From an uncultured Mailhella sp. (GTDB taxonomy: Bacteria; Desulfobacterota; Desulfovibrionia; Desulfovibrionales; Desulfovibrionaceae), in contig NZ_OZ007001.1 of the NCBI RefSeq assembly GCF_963931295.1, positions 1,426,001 through 1,490,000 of the forward strand: DNA of 64,000 nucleotides. The letters are read 5' to 3'. The notes below the pieces were generated by a model that was not told where the DNA came from, made no database searches, and saw nothing but the letters and a program-made list of their open reading frames with translations. Shown piece by piece: positions 9,206 through 16,578 of the stretch; within the stretch, counting starts at the first letter, position 1, and each line of letters starts with the position of its first letter. Made by a program: the position numbers and the translations under genes.

Positions 9206-10477
9206 TTAAAGCAGGCACATAGAGAAAAATGGGACATATGAAATCAGATAGAAACATCCAACCATGGTGGCTATGAAGGGCAGAATTGCACGGCTGAGCA
9301 TAGCAAAGGAGATATCACTGATGGCGCAGCCGACATAAAGATTCATTCCTACAGGCGGAGTGATGTTTCCAAGAATCACGCCGAACGTCATAATGACGCC
9401 GAACTGGATGGGATCCACTCCACTGTTCATCATCATGGGCAACAGTATGGGGGTCATAATCATGATCATGGCCACCGTTTCCATAAAGGTTCCCAGAATG
9501 ATGAGCAGCGTGCAGACAAGGAAGATTAAGACATACTTGTTGGTGGTAATGCCCGAAAGCATCTCAGCAACCACGGTATCGGCATTAAAGTACACGAGTA
9601 TGGTTCCCATGGCCGTAGCGGCAGTGATGACAAAAAACATCATGCCCGTAGTACGCACGGTGGAAGAAAAAATTTCCACAATTTTCTTCCAGGTCATGGT
9701 CTTGGTAATAAAGGTTTCGGCAAACAACGCATAGACGACAGCAACAACGCCGGCTTCCGTAGGCGTGGTAATGCCCGTATAAATGCCGCCAAGAACAAGA
9801 ACGGGAACCATGAGCGCCCATTTCGCTTCCCACAGAGCTTCCATTCTTTCCTTAAAGGAAGCACGGGGAGTTTTGATGCCATAGCCTCTGACACCGGAAA
9901 TGATCGTTCCTATGACCATGAAGGCAACGCCGAGGATGCAGCCGGGAACAATGATGGCAATAAACAGATCACTGATGGAAACCCCCGCCGTTGCACCATA
10001 GATGATAAGCGCCGTCGAAGGAGGAATAAGAGCGCCTAGCGTGCCCGATGCCGTATTGACGGCCGTCGCATACGCTTTGGAATAGCCCTCCTTTTCCATG
10101 GCGGGAATCATAATGCCGCCTACGGCAGCCACAGTGGCGGGCGGAGAACCGCACAGCGACCCGTAGAACAGACAGGTAAGCACGGATACCAGGGACAGGC
10201 CTCCGGTAATATGTCCTACCAGCGTGCGGGAAAGTTTGAGCAGAGCGCCTGCCATGCTGCCGCGCTGCATGATGTCGCCGGCACATACAAAGAACGGAAG
10301 CGCCAGCAGCGGAAAGGAATTAAATACCGAGTACATTTTCTGCGCAAACAGCGCCGGTTCGAGCTCTCCCACCCAGATGGCTGCGAGTACCGCCAGACCG
10401 ATGGCTGCACCTATATGCAGGGACAATATCAGGCCAACAATAAGCACAGAAAATAACGTAATGAGAACGGGATCCAT
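9206..10477 (-). CDS. TRAP transporter large permease, DctM family
   Basis: Large membrane subunit of the TRAP transporter (423 residues, normal length), which moves the substrate into the cell using a sodium or proton gradient. The sequence is hydrophobic throughout, with about 11-12 membrane spans. Family motifs are 'LPFFVCAGDIMQRGSMA' near 60, 'TASGTLGALIPPSTALIIYG' near 145, 'TPTEAGVVAVVYALF' near 235 and 'LGNITPPVGMNLYVG' near 370. It lies 17 bp after dctQ and 20 bp before dctP, so the three subunits are co-transcribed in the order Q-M-P. Confidence 0.92.
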   Translation of the reverse strand: MDPVLITLFSVLIVGLILSLHIGAAIGLAVLAAIWVGELEPALFAQKMYSVFNSFPLLALPFFVCAGDIMQRGSMAGALLKLSRTLVGHITGGLSLVSVLTCLFYGSLCGSPPATVAAVGGIMIPAMEKEGYSKAYATAVNTASGTLGALIPPSTALIIYGATAGVSISDLFIAIIVPGCILGVAFMVIGTIISGVRGYGIKTPRASFKERMEALWEAKWALMVPVLVLGGIYTGITTPTEAGVVAVVYALFAETFITKTMTWKKIVEIFSSTVRTTGMMFFVITAATAMGTILVYFNADTVVAEMLSGITTNKYVLIFLVCTLLIILGTFMETVAMIMIMTPILLPMMMNSGVDPIQFGVIMTFGVILGNITPPVGMNLYVGCAISDISFAMLSRAILPFIATMVGCFYLISYVPFFSMCLL

Positions 10478-10494
10478 GACATCAACTCCCTTTC

Positions 10495-10974
10495 CTAGTT
10501 ATCTTTTTTGTCTCTTGCATATGCATACAGCTGAACAACTGCATATATTGCAGTAACTGTCAGACATACAGGAATAGGTATCCATGTGATATATACAGGA
10601 ATATTAACAGTTGACGCCATTTGTTCCATATCTTTGATTGCAACAAGCATATAATATGTTAAATAAGCACCTATTATACAATATATAAATGTAAAAATCA
10701 TTGTTATAATATTGAGTATTTTCTTTACAGTATGATTTGCAAATGAGAGTATGACGTCGACACGAAGATGCCCGTTTGTCTTCATCGTCATGGCCATGCC
10801 CGTATAAGCAAGAATAATAAATATGAACCGGCACACTTCCTCGGGCCACGGAAGTGCATTATTCAGAACATACCGAAATATTACCTGAATAAATGCAATC
10901 GTAATAAGACAGACGAGGGATAAAATCCCTATACCTGTGATTACTACATCAAACAGTTTCAAAATCTTACCCAC
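10495..10974 (-). CDS. TRAP transporter small permease, DctQ family
   Basis: Small membrane subunit of the TRAP transporter (159 residues) with four predicted spans. The family motif 'RYVLNNALPWPEEVCRFIFI' near 35-55 is present. The start is GTG at 10974, preceded by AAGGAG with good spacing; no ATG is better placed. The stop is TAG. This gene and its neighbour are more A+T-rich than dctM and dctP. It stands between the flavoprotein gene and dctM with short gaps, so it belongs to the same operon. Confidence 0.88.
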   Translation of the reverse strand: MGKILKLFDVVITGIGILSLVCLITIAFIQVIFRYVLNNALPWPEEVCRFIFIILAYTGMAMTMKTNGHLRVDVILSFANHTVKKILNIITMIFTFIYCIIGAYLTYYMLVAIKDMEQMASTVNIPVYITWIPIPVCLTVTAIYAVVQLYAYARDKKDN

Positions 10975-10993
10975 GAACTACTCCTTAAATCAT

Positions 10994-11665
10994 CTATACG
11001 GTACCTTCCGCAAGAGACTTACCAAGCAGAAATGCCTTTTGACAGTCTTTAGGAAACACTTCCTTATGACGTTTAAGTTTTTCCGAAGCGTCGAACAGCT
11101 CCATATGATAGGCGCTGTAATCCTTAACCTGCATCGTATCGGTGCACAGCATTGTGGTGCAAGATCTAAAAACACGCCTAAAGAAATATTCTGTTTTGAC
11201 TACAATATCCAAGGAAAAAGGACTCGGAAACGGAGGCTGTCTTGCAACAACTTCTTCATCCGTAATATTCATAGTGTAAATGAGACCTATCGGCTTAACA
11301 CCTTGATAAAGAGAACGCTCTCCTTTTGAATATTGAGAAAGAGGGAAAAGGAGGCGTTCCATGAAAGCCCTGAACGCCGCCGATTCAGTATAAAAATATA
11401 TGGGCGTCCCCAACAGTACGGCATCTGCTTCCAGTACATCTTTCAGAACAGGCGTAAGATCATCCTGTAAAGCACACTTTCCCGTCTGAGGTCTTTTTCT
11501 GCTCTTGCATATGAAACAACTCCGACAAGGGCTGAAAATCATGCTTCCAATATGATATATGGCCGTTTCCGCACCGGCTTCCTCCGCTCCCTTAAGAGCA
11601 TGCTGAAGCAACGTTGCCGTATTGAAATTTTTTCGTGGACTTCCATTAATAGCAATGACGCGCAT
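10994..11665 (-). CDS. flavodoxin-fold NAD(P)H-dependent FMN reductase / iron-sulfur flavoprotein type
   Basis: Flavodoxin-like protein of the NADPH-dependent FMN reductase family (223 residues). The phosphate-binding loop INGSPRK begins at residue 4. 'CRSCFICKSR' near 50, with a C-x2-C-x2-C arrangement and a further Cys in 'GKCALQDD', is typical of the iron-sulfur flavoprotein branch. 'VLLGTPIYFYTESA' near 85 contacts the flavin. I use ATG 11665, which has GAGG seven bases upstream; an in-frame extension to 11695 is less well supported. It lies just upstream of the TRAP genes in the operon. I infer an electron-transfer role, supplying reduced flavin or electrons for the reductase at the operon end. 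Confidence 0.8.
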   Translation of the reverse strand: MRVIAINGSPRKNFNTATLLQHALKGAEEAGAETAIYHIGSMIFSPCRSCFICKSRKRPQTGKCALQDDLTPVLKDVLEADAVLLGTPIYFYTESAAFRAFMERLLFPLSQYSKGERSLYQGVKPIGLIYTMNITDEEVVARQPPFPSPFSLDIVVKTEYFFRRVFRSCTTMLCTDTMQVKDYSAYHMELFDASEKLKRHKEVFPKDCQKAFLLGKSLAEGTV

Positions 11666-11701
11666 GTGAACCTCTTTTCCCGATAAATTATGCATATTGT
11701 C

Positions 11702-11739
11702 CGGGAGCAGATCGTGCTCGAAAGCATGATCCGCTCCCG
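11702..11739. other. intra-operon hairpin
   Basis: A 17-bp stem (CGGGAGCAGATCGTGCT against AGCATGATCCGCTCCCG, with one mismatch and one G-T pair) and a CGAA loop lie in the gap between the first amidohydrolase-fold gene and the flavoprotein gene. No T tract follows, so an mRNA stability or processing element is more likely than a terminator. Confidence 0.6.
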
Positions 11740-11758
11740 AAGCGTCGATATTTCTATC

Positions 11759-12634
11759 TTAGTTGCCGATGCTCAATTTAAGATGCAGAAGGCGGGCGGC
11801 ATTCTTCCAGAGAAACTTTTCCCGGGGAATGGGAAGCCACGGCCGATCCAGAGATTCCCTCAGCGCCTGGCTGAGTCCACGAATGGGATAAGAGCTTGCG
11901 TACAACACCTGATCCTGAAGCATGTGGTTGTACATCATAATCTGGTCATCCACGGTGTTGATGAACGGGAAATAGAAGTAGCTGTCGGGCAGAGAATAAA
12001 TATTCTTGTACCGCACACAGATACCCATAAATTCCACCAGCTTCGGGTAGCAGGAATGAGGAACGACAATGGGCATGTCGGGACAGGCGATGGCAATGTC
12101 CTCAATATCCTTGGGATCGTTCCAGCTGGTGTCTTCGCCACAGAGCCAGTTCAGCGTAATGACGAGAATAAGACCTTCGGCCGCCACCGCGCGATAGAAG
12201 TCCATAAGGCTCGGATCATTGACTCGATAGCACTTATCCAGCCAGAACGGCTCGACACATATGCCCTTCATGCCAAGGCTCTTCATGCGACGAATCTGAG
12301 CAAAGGCATCGGGGGCCGTCGGATCAAGCGCGGGCATGCCGACGAAGCGCCCCGGATACAGATTCATAAAGTCGAGGATTTCTTCCGGCGTGACATTGCC
12401 GGATCCTACGGAAGTCGTTTTCGTCACACGCCCCACGATGACGCCGAGATCCACGCCGGCCTCATCCATTTCGGCCATGAACTGACCATAGTCGCCGGTA
12501 ACGACCGAAGGAACATATTCACGCCCTTCCGACATCAGCGTGAAGGGGCCGGGAGGCGGAGATATCCAGGCCTTGAACAAACCGGTTTCACGAAAACTCT
12601 TGAAGGGAGGACGCACACGAAAGTCAATAATCAT
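11759..12634 (-). CDS. amidohydrolase-fold protein without metal ligands (copy 2)
   Basis: A 291-residue protein of the amidohydrolase-2 (ACMSD-like) TIM-barrel family, closely similar to the gene immediately upstream. The family normally opens with D-x-H-x-H, which binds the catalytic zinc; here it reads MIIDFRVRPP, with arginines in place of both histidines. The usual C-terminal G-S/T-D-Y/W-P block reads ASSYPIRG, so the metal-binding aspartate is a serine. One histidine in 'VVPHSCYP' (near 190) remains. The protein keeps normal length and fold motifs such as 'YPGRFVGMPALDP'. It follows a GGAGG site. The enzyme class of close relatives would be hydrolase or decarboxylase, but the missing ligands argue for a different chemistry or a binding role. 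Confidence 0.8.
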   Translation of the reverse strand: MIIDFRVRPPFKSFRETGLFKAWISPPPGPFTLMSEGREYVPSVVTGDYGQFMAEMDEAGVDLGVIVGRVTKTTSVGSGNVTPEEILDFMNLYPGRFVGMPALDPTAPDAFAQIRRMKSLGMKGICVEPFWLDKCYRVNDPSLMDFYRAVAAEGLILVITLNWLCGEDTSWNDPKDIEDIAIACPDMPIVVPHSCYPKLVEFMGICVRYKNIYSLPDSYFYFPFINTVDDQIMMYNHMLQDQVLYASSYPIRGLSQALRESLDRPWLPIPREKFLWKNAARLLHLKLSIGN

Positions 12635-12672
12635 AACAAACCTCCGGGAAAAAACGCAGAAGTGCTGCGGTA

Positions 12673-13545
12673 TCAGTCATCGGCAGAAACGAGTTTCAAG
12701 TTCAGCAGGCGGGCGGCGTTCTTCCAGAGAAACTTTTCTCTGGGTTCCGGCAGCCAGTCCAGATCAAGCGAATGCTGCAACGACTGCTTGAAGCCTCGGA
12801 TGGGATAAGAACTTCCGAACAGCACCTGATCCTGAAGCATATGGTTGTACATGATCATCTGGTCTTTCACCGTATTCACAAACGGGAAATAGACATAACT
12901 TTCAGGAACGAGGTAAATGTTGGGATAACGCACCGCTATGGCCATGAGCTCCACGCCGCGCGGCCAGCAGGCATGAGTAACGAGAATGGGAAGATCGGGA
13001 AAAGCCTTGGCCACCTGCTCCAGATGGAAAGGATCATTCGTGGAAGAATGATAGCCGCAGTTGAAGTTCAACGTCGTGTTGAACAGCATGTGCTTTTCCT
13101 GAAGATACTCATAAATAGGAAAAAGGCGCTTGTCGTTGAGATTCATGGGCGTCTGGCACCAGAACGGCTCCATGCAAATGGCCGGCATGCCGAGTTCCAG
13201 AGCATGGTCGATCTGAGCAAAGGCGTCCTTGTCCTCTGGATCGAGCGCCGGCATGCCGATAAAACGTCCGGGATACTTCTTGCACACGGCATCCAGCTCA
13301 TCGGCCGTGATGTTTCCGCTGCCCTTGTCGTGAGACTTGCTCATGCGACCGATGATGACGGCAATGTCTATGCCCGTTTCGTCCATTTCTCTGACGAATG
13401 CGTCCATATCACCGTCCATCGAAGGATCTTTGATGCGCCCTTCCCACTGACACTGATAGCCAAGCTCGGGATCGGTCCATACATGGAAGGCTCCAGAGTT
13501 CAAATAACTGGGAATAGGAGGACGTACACGAAAATCAATAATCAT
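12673..13545 (-). CDS. amidohydrolase-fold protein without metal ligands (copy 1)
   Basis: First gene of the sigma-54 operon: 290 residues, a tandem paralogue of the next gene. It starts MIIDFRVRPPIPSY, so the D-x-H-x-H zinc motif is replaced by D-F-R-V-R. The later block reads FGSSYPIRG where the family has G-[ST]-D-[YW]-P. The two copies share these substitutions and long blocks such as 'KYPGRFIGMPALDPEDKDAF', 'NTVKDQMIMYNHMLQDQVLF' and 'REKFLWKNAARLLNLKL', which shows that the ligand loss preceded the duplication and that the proteins are under constraint. They could form a heterodimer. A weak AAGGA site lies about 11 bases upstream of ATG 13545. The -24/-12 element is 75 bp upstream. Confidence 0.82.
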   Translation of the reverse strand: MIIDFRVRPPIPSYLNSGAFHVWTDPELGYQCQWEGRIKDPSMDGDMDAFVREMDETGIDIAVIIGRMSKSHDKGSGNITADELDAVCKKYPGRFIGMPALDPEDKDAFAQIDHALELGMPAICMEPFWCQTPMNLNDKRLFPIYEYLQEKHMLFNTTLNFNCGYHSSTNDPFHLEQVAKAFPDLPILVTHACWPRGVELMAIAVRYPNIYLVPESYVYFPFVNTVKDQMIMYNHMLQDQVLFGSSYPIRGFKQSLQHSLDLDWLPEPREKFLWKNAARLLNLKLVSADD

Positions 13546-13620
13546 TCTACCCGATTCCTTTTTTAGAAAGTGATTCTTTTCGGGGAATGCCGGCGAAACC
13601 GGTCTCCTGATTTTGTGTCT

Positions 13621-13636
13621 TGCAAAAATGATACCA
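13621..13636 (-). promoter_or_regulatory. sigma-54 (-24/-12) promoter of the TRAP operon
   Basis: On the minus strand the 16 bases read TGGTATCATTTTTGCA, matching TGGCACG-N4-TTGCW at the invariant GG and GC positions with exact 10-base spacing. It faces the operon 13545 to 5986 and lies about 75 bp before the first start codon. The divergent sigma-54 activator at 13989 makes it very likely functional. Confidence 0.85.
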
Positions 13637-13988
13637 AATTATTCTCAAGAATCCGTGGAAGTTAAAAAAATAAAATATAACAAATACGGAATATTACAAA
13701 TAACTTTATTTTTTTCATTTCACCGACGACATGATTTTTTTTGCACAAATGGAAATTTTCTCTCAACATTTATGCATCACGAGAATATACTGGACTTTTT
13801 ATAATATATTGATATATATAAATTATATATATTTTTATATAATTTTCCCATTTTTTTGACGACATTCATGCATCTATATTTTTTTATTTTTTATGTAATA
13901 ACTAGTTGTTTTATATATAAATATTATATTATCACGTTTTTTATCCGATGCTAAAATGCATCATTCGTCATTATCAGGAGGCATGCAC
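13637..13988. promoter_or_regulatory. AT-rich divergent control region
   Basis: About 350 bp of very A+T-rich DNA separates the sigma-54 promoter from the activator gene. ATGCATC occurs three times (13772-13778, 13868-13874, 13956-13962), at ~90-bp spacing and 135-340 bp upstream of the promoter. These are candidate activator-binding sites. I see no gene here. Confidence 0.45.
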
Positions 13989-15341
13989 ATGGATGATCTT
14001 GAAAAATTTTTCCTGGAGAACAAGGAAACTCTGAAGGAACTGGCCAACAGCATGCCCTTCTCCGTATGGATCAATAATGGCAAGGGCGACATACTCTTTG
14101 CCAATGATTCCATTGTTTCCATGTATGGCGAAGAGCCGAAAGCCATTATCGGACGCAATATCATTTCTCTTGCCGACAACGGCTTTGTGTCCGAGCAGGC
14201 TCTTGTGGAAACGCTTCGAACAAAAAAAATCGCCTTTACTCTGTCCATGAGCAAAACGGGAAACAAACTGTCCCTCACTTCCTATCCGCTGATGGACTCC
14301 AGTAAAAAAATAAAATTTATTGTGGGTATAGGTAAATTTGCCGAACCCATCACCACCTATTCGCAGGAAAATAAAGAAAGTACCGTCATCACGGAAATGG
14401 ATGAGATTCGAACAAAGGAATTTGTCGTTGCCAGCGAACAAATGAAAGTCATTATGGAATCTCTGCCACGTGTTGCCAAAAGCGAAGCAACCGTCATGAT
14501 TCTGGGAGAAACGGGCGTAGGGAAAGACGGCATCGCCTACCAGATTCATAAGCTGAGTCCAAGGGCCAACGAGCCGTATGTCATCATCAACTGTGCCAGC
14601 ATTCCCGAAAACCTCATAGAGTCCGAGTTGTTCGGCTATGAAAAAGGCGCTTTCACCAATGCCACGACATCGAAGATGGGCCTTCTGGAAATGGCCAATC
14701 ACGGCACCATCTTTCTTGATGAAGTAGGCGACATGCCCTACTCCGTTCAGATAAAACTGCTGCGCTGCATCCAAAACCGTCAGATCATGCGAGTCGGAGG
14801 AACAAAGGTACGGGATCTCAATGTGCGCTTCATCACTGCCACCAATCAGCCGATGGAAAATCTCGTCAGTTCCGGCAATTTTCGTGAAGACCTTTACTAC
14901 AGACTTAATGTCATCAAACTTAATATCCCTCCCCTGCGGGAACGCACGCACGACATTCTTCCTCTGGTCAGGCATTTTATGGAACTATTCAACAAAAAAT
15001 ATAATACATCCAAACAACTTTCCCGTGCCGTTCTTCGCTGTCTCCAAAGTTATTCATGGCCGGGAAATGTGAGAGAATTACAGAATACAATAGAACACGC
15101 TGTTGTGCTTTGTCCTTACGCCATTATAGGAACAGAATTTCTGCCGACGTACATTACAGAGCAGCAGATATCAGATGAAAGAAAGGAATATCCTACGCTT
15201 CGAGAGGCTGTGGAAGAAACGGAAAGAAAACTATTGTCCGAAGTCATGCGATACTATTCCTCTACCCGTCGAGCGGCAGAGGTGTTGGGGTGCAATCAGG
15301 CCACTGTAGTCCGGAAACTTCAAAAATATGGTCTTGTTTAA
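13989..15341 (+). CDS. sigma-54-dependent activator with PAS sensor
   Basis: Enhancer-binding protein of 450 residues. An N-terminal PAS domain (about 18-125, 'MPFSVWINNGKGDILFAND') is the likely ligand or redox sensor. The AAA+ domain (about 150-385) has Walker A GETGVGKD near 174 and the DEVGDMP Walker B near 243. A Fis-type helix-turn-helix ends the protein (about 414-450). The sigma-54 contact loop is GAFTNA rather than GAFTGA. I choose ATG 13989 because AGGAGG lies seven bases upstream; the ATG at 13983 is too close and the one at 13956 has no site. It is transcribed away from the TRAP operon, whose -24/-12 promoter lies in the shared spacer, so it is the evident activator of that operon. 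Confidence 0.93.
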   Translation: MDDLEKFFLENKETLKELANSMPFSVWINNGKGDILFANDSIVSMYGEEPKAIIGRNIISLADNGFVSEQALVETLRTKKIAFTLSMSKTGNKLSLTSYPLMDSSKKIKFIVGIGKFAEPITTYSQENKESTVITEMDEIRTKEFVVASEQMKVIMESLPRVAKSEATVMILGETGVGKDGIAYQIHKLSPRANEPYVIINCASIPENLIESELFGYEKGAFTNATTSKMGLLEMANHGTIFLDEVGDMPYSVQIKLLRCIQNRQIMRVGGTKVRDLNVRFITATNQPMENLVSSGNFREDLYYRLNVIKLNIPPLRERTHDILPLVRHFMELFNKKYNTSKQLSRAVLRCLQSYSWPGNVRELQNTIEHAVVLCPYAIIGTEFLPTYITEQQISDERKEYPTLREAVEETERKLLSEVMRYYSSTRRAAEVLGCNQATVVRKLQKYGLV

Positions 15342-16063
15342 TAATAAAGAACACACGTAAGAATACTTCTCTGCACATAACCTTAAAATACTACATTATA
15401 CCATATAATCCACATTCATTATAATATATGCATAACAATCATAAATCATTCCATTATTAAATCTAAAAATAAATATTTATTTTTCAAATTCAAAAAAAAT
15501 TCTGGCTATTAGAAAAAATATGTTAAAGTCGTTATTGTGTTTACATTAACAAGTTCATTGATACATGAATCATCGGACGCAGGCTGAGCAACTTCCAACA
15601 TGAAGCATCATCGCTTCTCTAGGAGAGTCTCATCAGCATGAAAACGACTCTCCATCCTCCTGGTCAGACATCATAACTAAAAAAGGCCTCGCTGCGGGCG
15701 ATTCGCTCTAGAAAACGAATCGCCCGCAGCGAGGCCCAAAGCCGGTGCGAAAATTAACGTTAGGACGACGCGCACTTCATTTGTACACCGACAACCAGAT
15801 GACTGCAGGAAAGTGCGCCGCAGTCAGTCTGCAAATATACAACTTCCGACGATCTGACGCGAACATCAAGACTGCTTCCGACGTCTTGTTTCAGCTCCAC
15901 ATGATCGAAGACGTCAAAACTGCAGTCCATCTCCCGTACAGTCGGCATAGACGCATCACATCGATCAAGCCTTCACGGCGACGCAACGATGATGCATCCG
16001 TCCCCACTGACGGACACAAGTTCTTCCTTCCAGGGCGAACTCTGACGGACGACGCAAACGTCG
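15342..16063. other. gene-poor spacer with an unexplained minus-strand reading frame
   Basis: About 720 bp with no confident gene. The left half (15342-15680) is AT-rich and looks like plain spacer. The right half (15740-16063) has higher G+C. On the minus strand it reads in one frame from about 16060 to 15760 except for a single TGA at 15973-15975. The part after the TGA could give 62 residues ending CASS, but its ATG at 15948 has no ribosome site. The frame ends just before the strong minus-strand terminator at 15679-15736. It may be a decayed or unusual small gene of the transporter operon. Confidence 0.4.
15679..15736 (-). terminator. strong intrinsic terminator, 21-bp perfect stem
   Basis: GGCCTCGCTGCGGGCGATTCG (15685-15705) pairs perfectly with 15716-15736 across a 10-base loop. 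On the minus strand the stem is followed by TTTTTT. It would end the minus-strand transcript of the transporter and small-protein genes. Confidence 0.85.
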
Positions 16064-16318
16064 TCAGGCCTTGTTCTGAGAAGGAGAGGCGTCTTTCTTG
16101 TCGTCAGGCAGGAGAGCGGCCTCCCACATTTCCTGATAGTACATGCAGGTGCCGGGATTCCAGGCCGTAGCCGTGGCGTGATCGTAACTTTCCGTAATGG
16201 GCCAGTCCGTATGAGGACGCAGCGCTTCTTCAAAGGAAGGCGCTTCAACTATGCCGTCATATTCCAGATTGAGCGTATAGTTCGGGCCCTTAAGATAACG
16301 CAGATGATAGCGAGGCAT
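16064..16318 (-). CDS. small conserved-looking protein of unknown function (84 aa)
   Basis: Soluble, acidic 84-residue protein with no membrane segment or signal peptide. The first part 'MPRYHLRYLKGPNYTLNLEYDGIVEAPSFEEAL' suggests a small alpha/beta fold, and the C-terminus is charged and probably flexible. Upstream of ATG 16318 is a GGAGTGAGTT-type ribosome site. It lies downstream of the YeiH-type transporter and the 53-residue membrane protein on the same strand, with a hairpin between, so it is probably an accessory of that transporter or of the metabolism around it. I do not recognise the family. Confidence 0.6.
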   Translation of the reverse strand: MPRYHLRYLKGPNYTLNLEYDGIVEAPSFEEALRPHTDWPITESYDHATATAWNPGTCMYYQEMWEAALLPDDKKDASPSQNKA

Positions 16319-16334
16319 AACTCACTCCAAACAA

Positions 16335-16367
16335 GTGCCGGAAAGAGAATACTTCTCTTTCCGGCAC
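16335..16367 (-). terminator. hairpin between the two small genes
   Basis: Perfect 14-bp stem GTGCCGGAAAGAGA / TCTCTTTCCGGCAC with a 5-base loop. On the minus strand it is followed only by TTGTTTGG, so it is probably a partial terminator or an RNA-stabilising structure between the 53-aa and 84-aa genes. Confidence 0.6.
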
Positions 16368-16392
16368 AACAATCATTCGTTCAGTAAACGGC

Positions 16393-16554
16393 TTAGTGCG
16401 TCGTCATCACGAACTTGCTGATGAGGAACAGCACGACCAGCAGGGTGACGCCAAGACCCCAGCTCCAGTGAATGAGCTTGAGTTCGGTTTCATCCAGAGG
16501 CTCATACTCCATATTCTTTATTTCTTCATGGAGTTTAACTTCTTTATCTTCCAT
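16393..16554 (-). CDS. 53-residue single-span membrane protein
   Basis: A short gene with a strong AAGGAG ribosome site before ATG 16554. The product has an acidic, helical N-terminal part of about 28 residues (MEDKEVKLHEEIKNMEYE...) and one hydrophobic span (SWGLGVTLLVVLFLISKFV) ending MTTH. It begins 25 bp after the stop of the YeiH-type transporter, on the same strand, so it is almost certainly co-transcribed with it. By analogy with other small proteins encoded beside large carriers it could be an accessory or stabilising subunit; that is inference from position and topology only. Confidence 0.72.
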   Translation of the reverse strand: MEDKEVKLHEEIKNMEYEPLDETELKLIHWSWGLGVTLLVVLFLISKFVMTTH

Positions 16555-16578
16555 TTTATGCTCCTTTATAAGAATAGA

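Noticed and set aside
15973..15975. Selenocysteine at TGA 15973
   Set aside because: No convincing SECIS hairpin right after the TGA and no known selenoprotein family around it.
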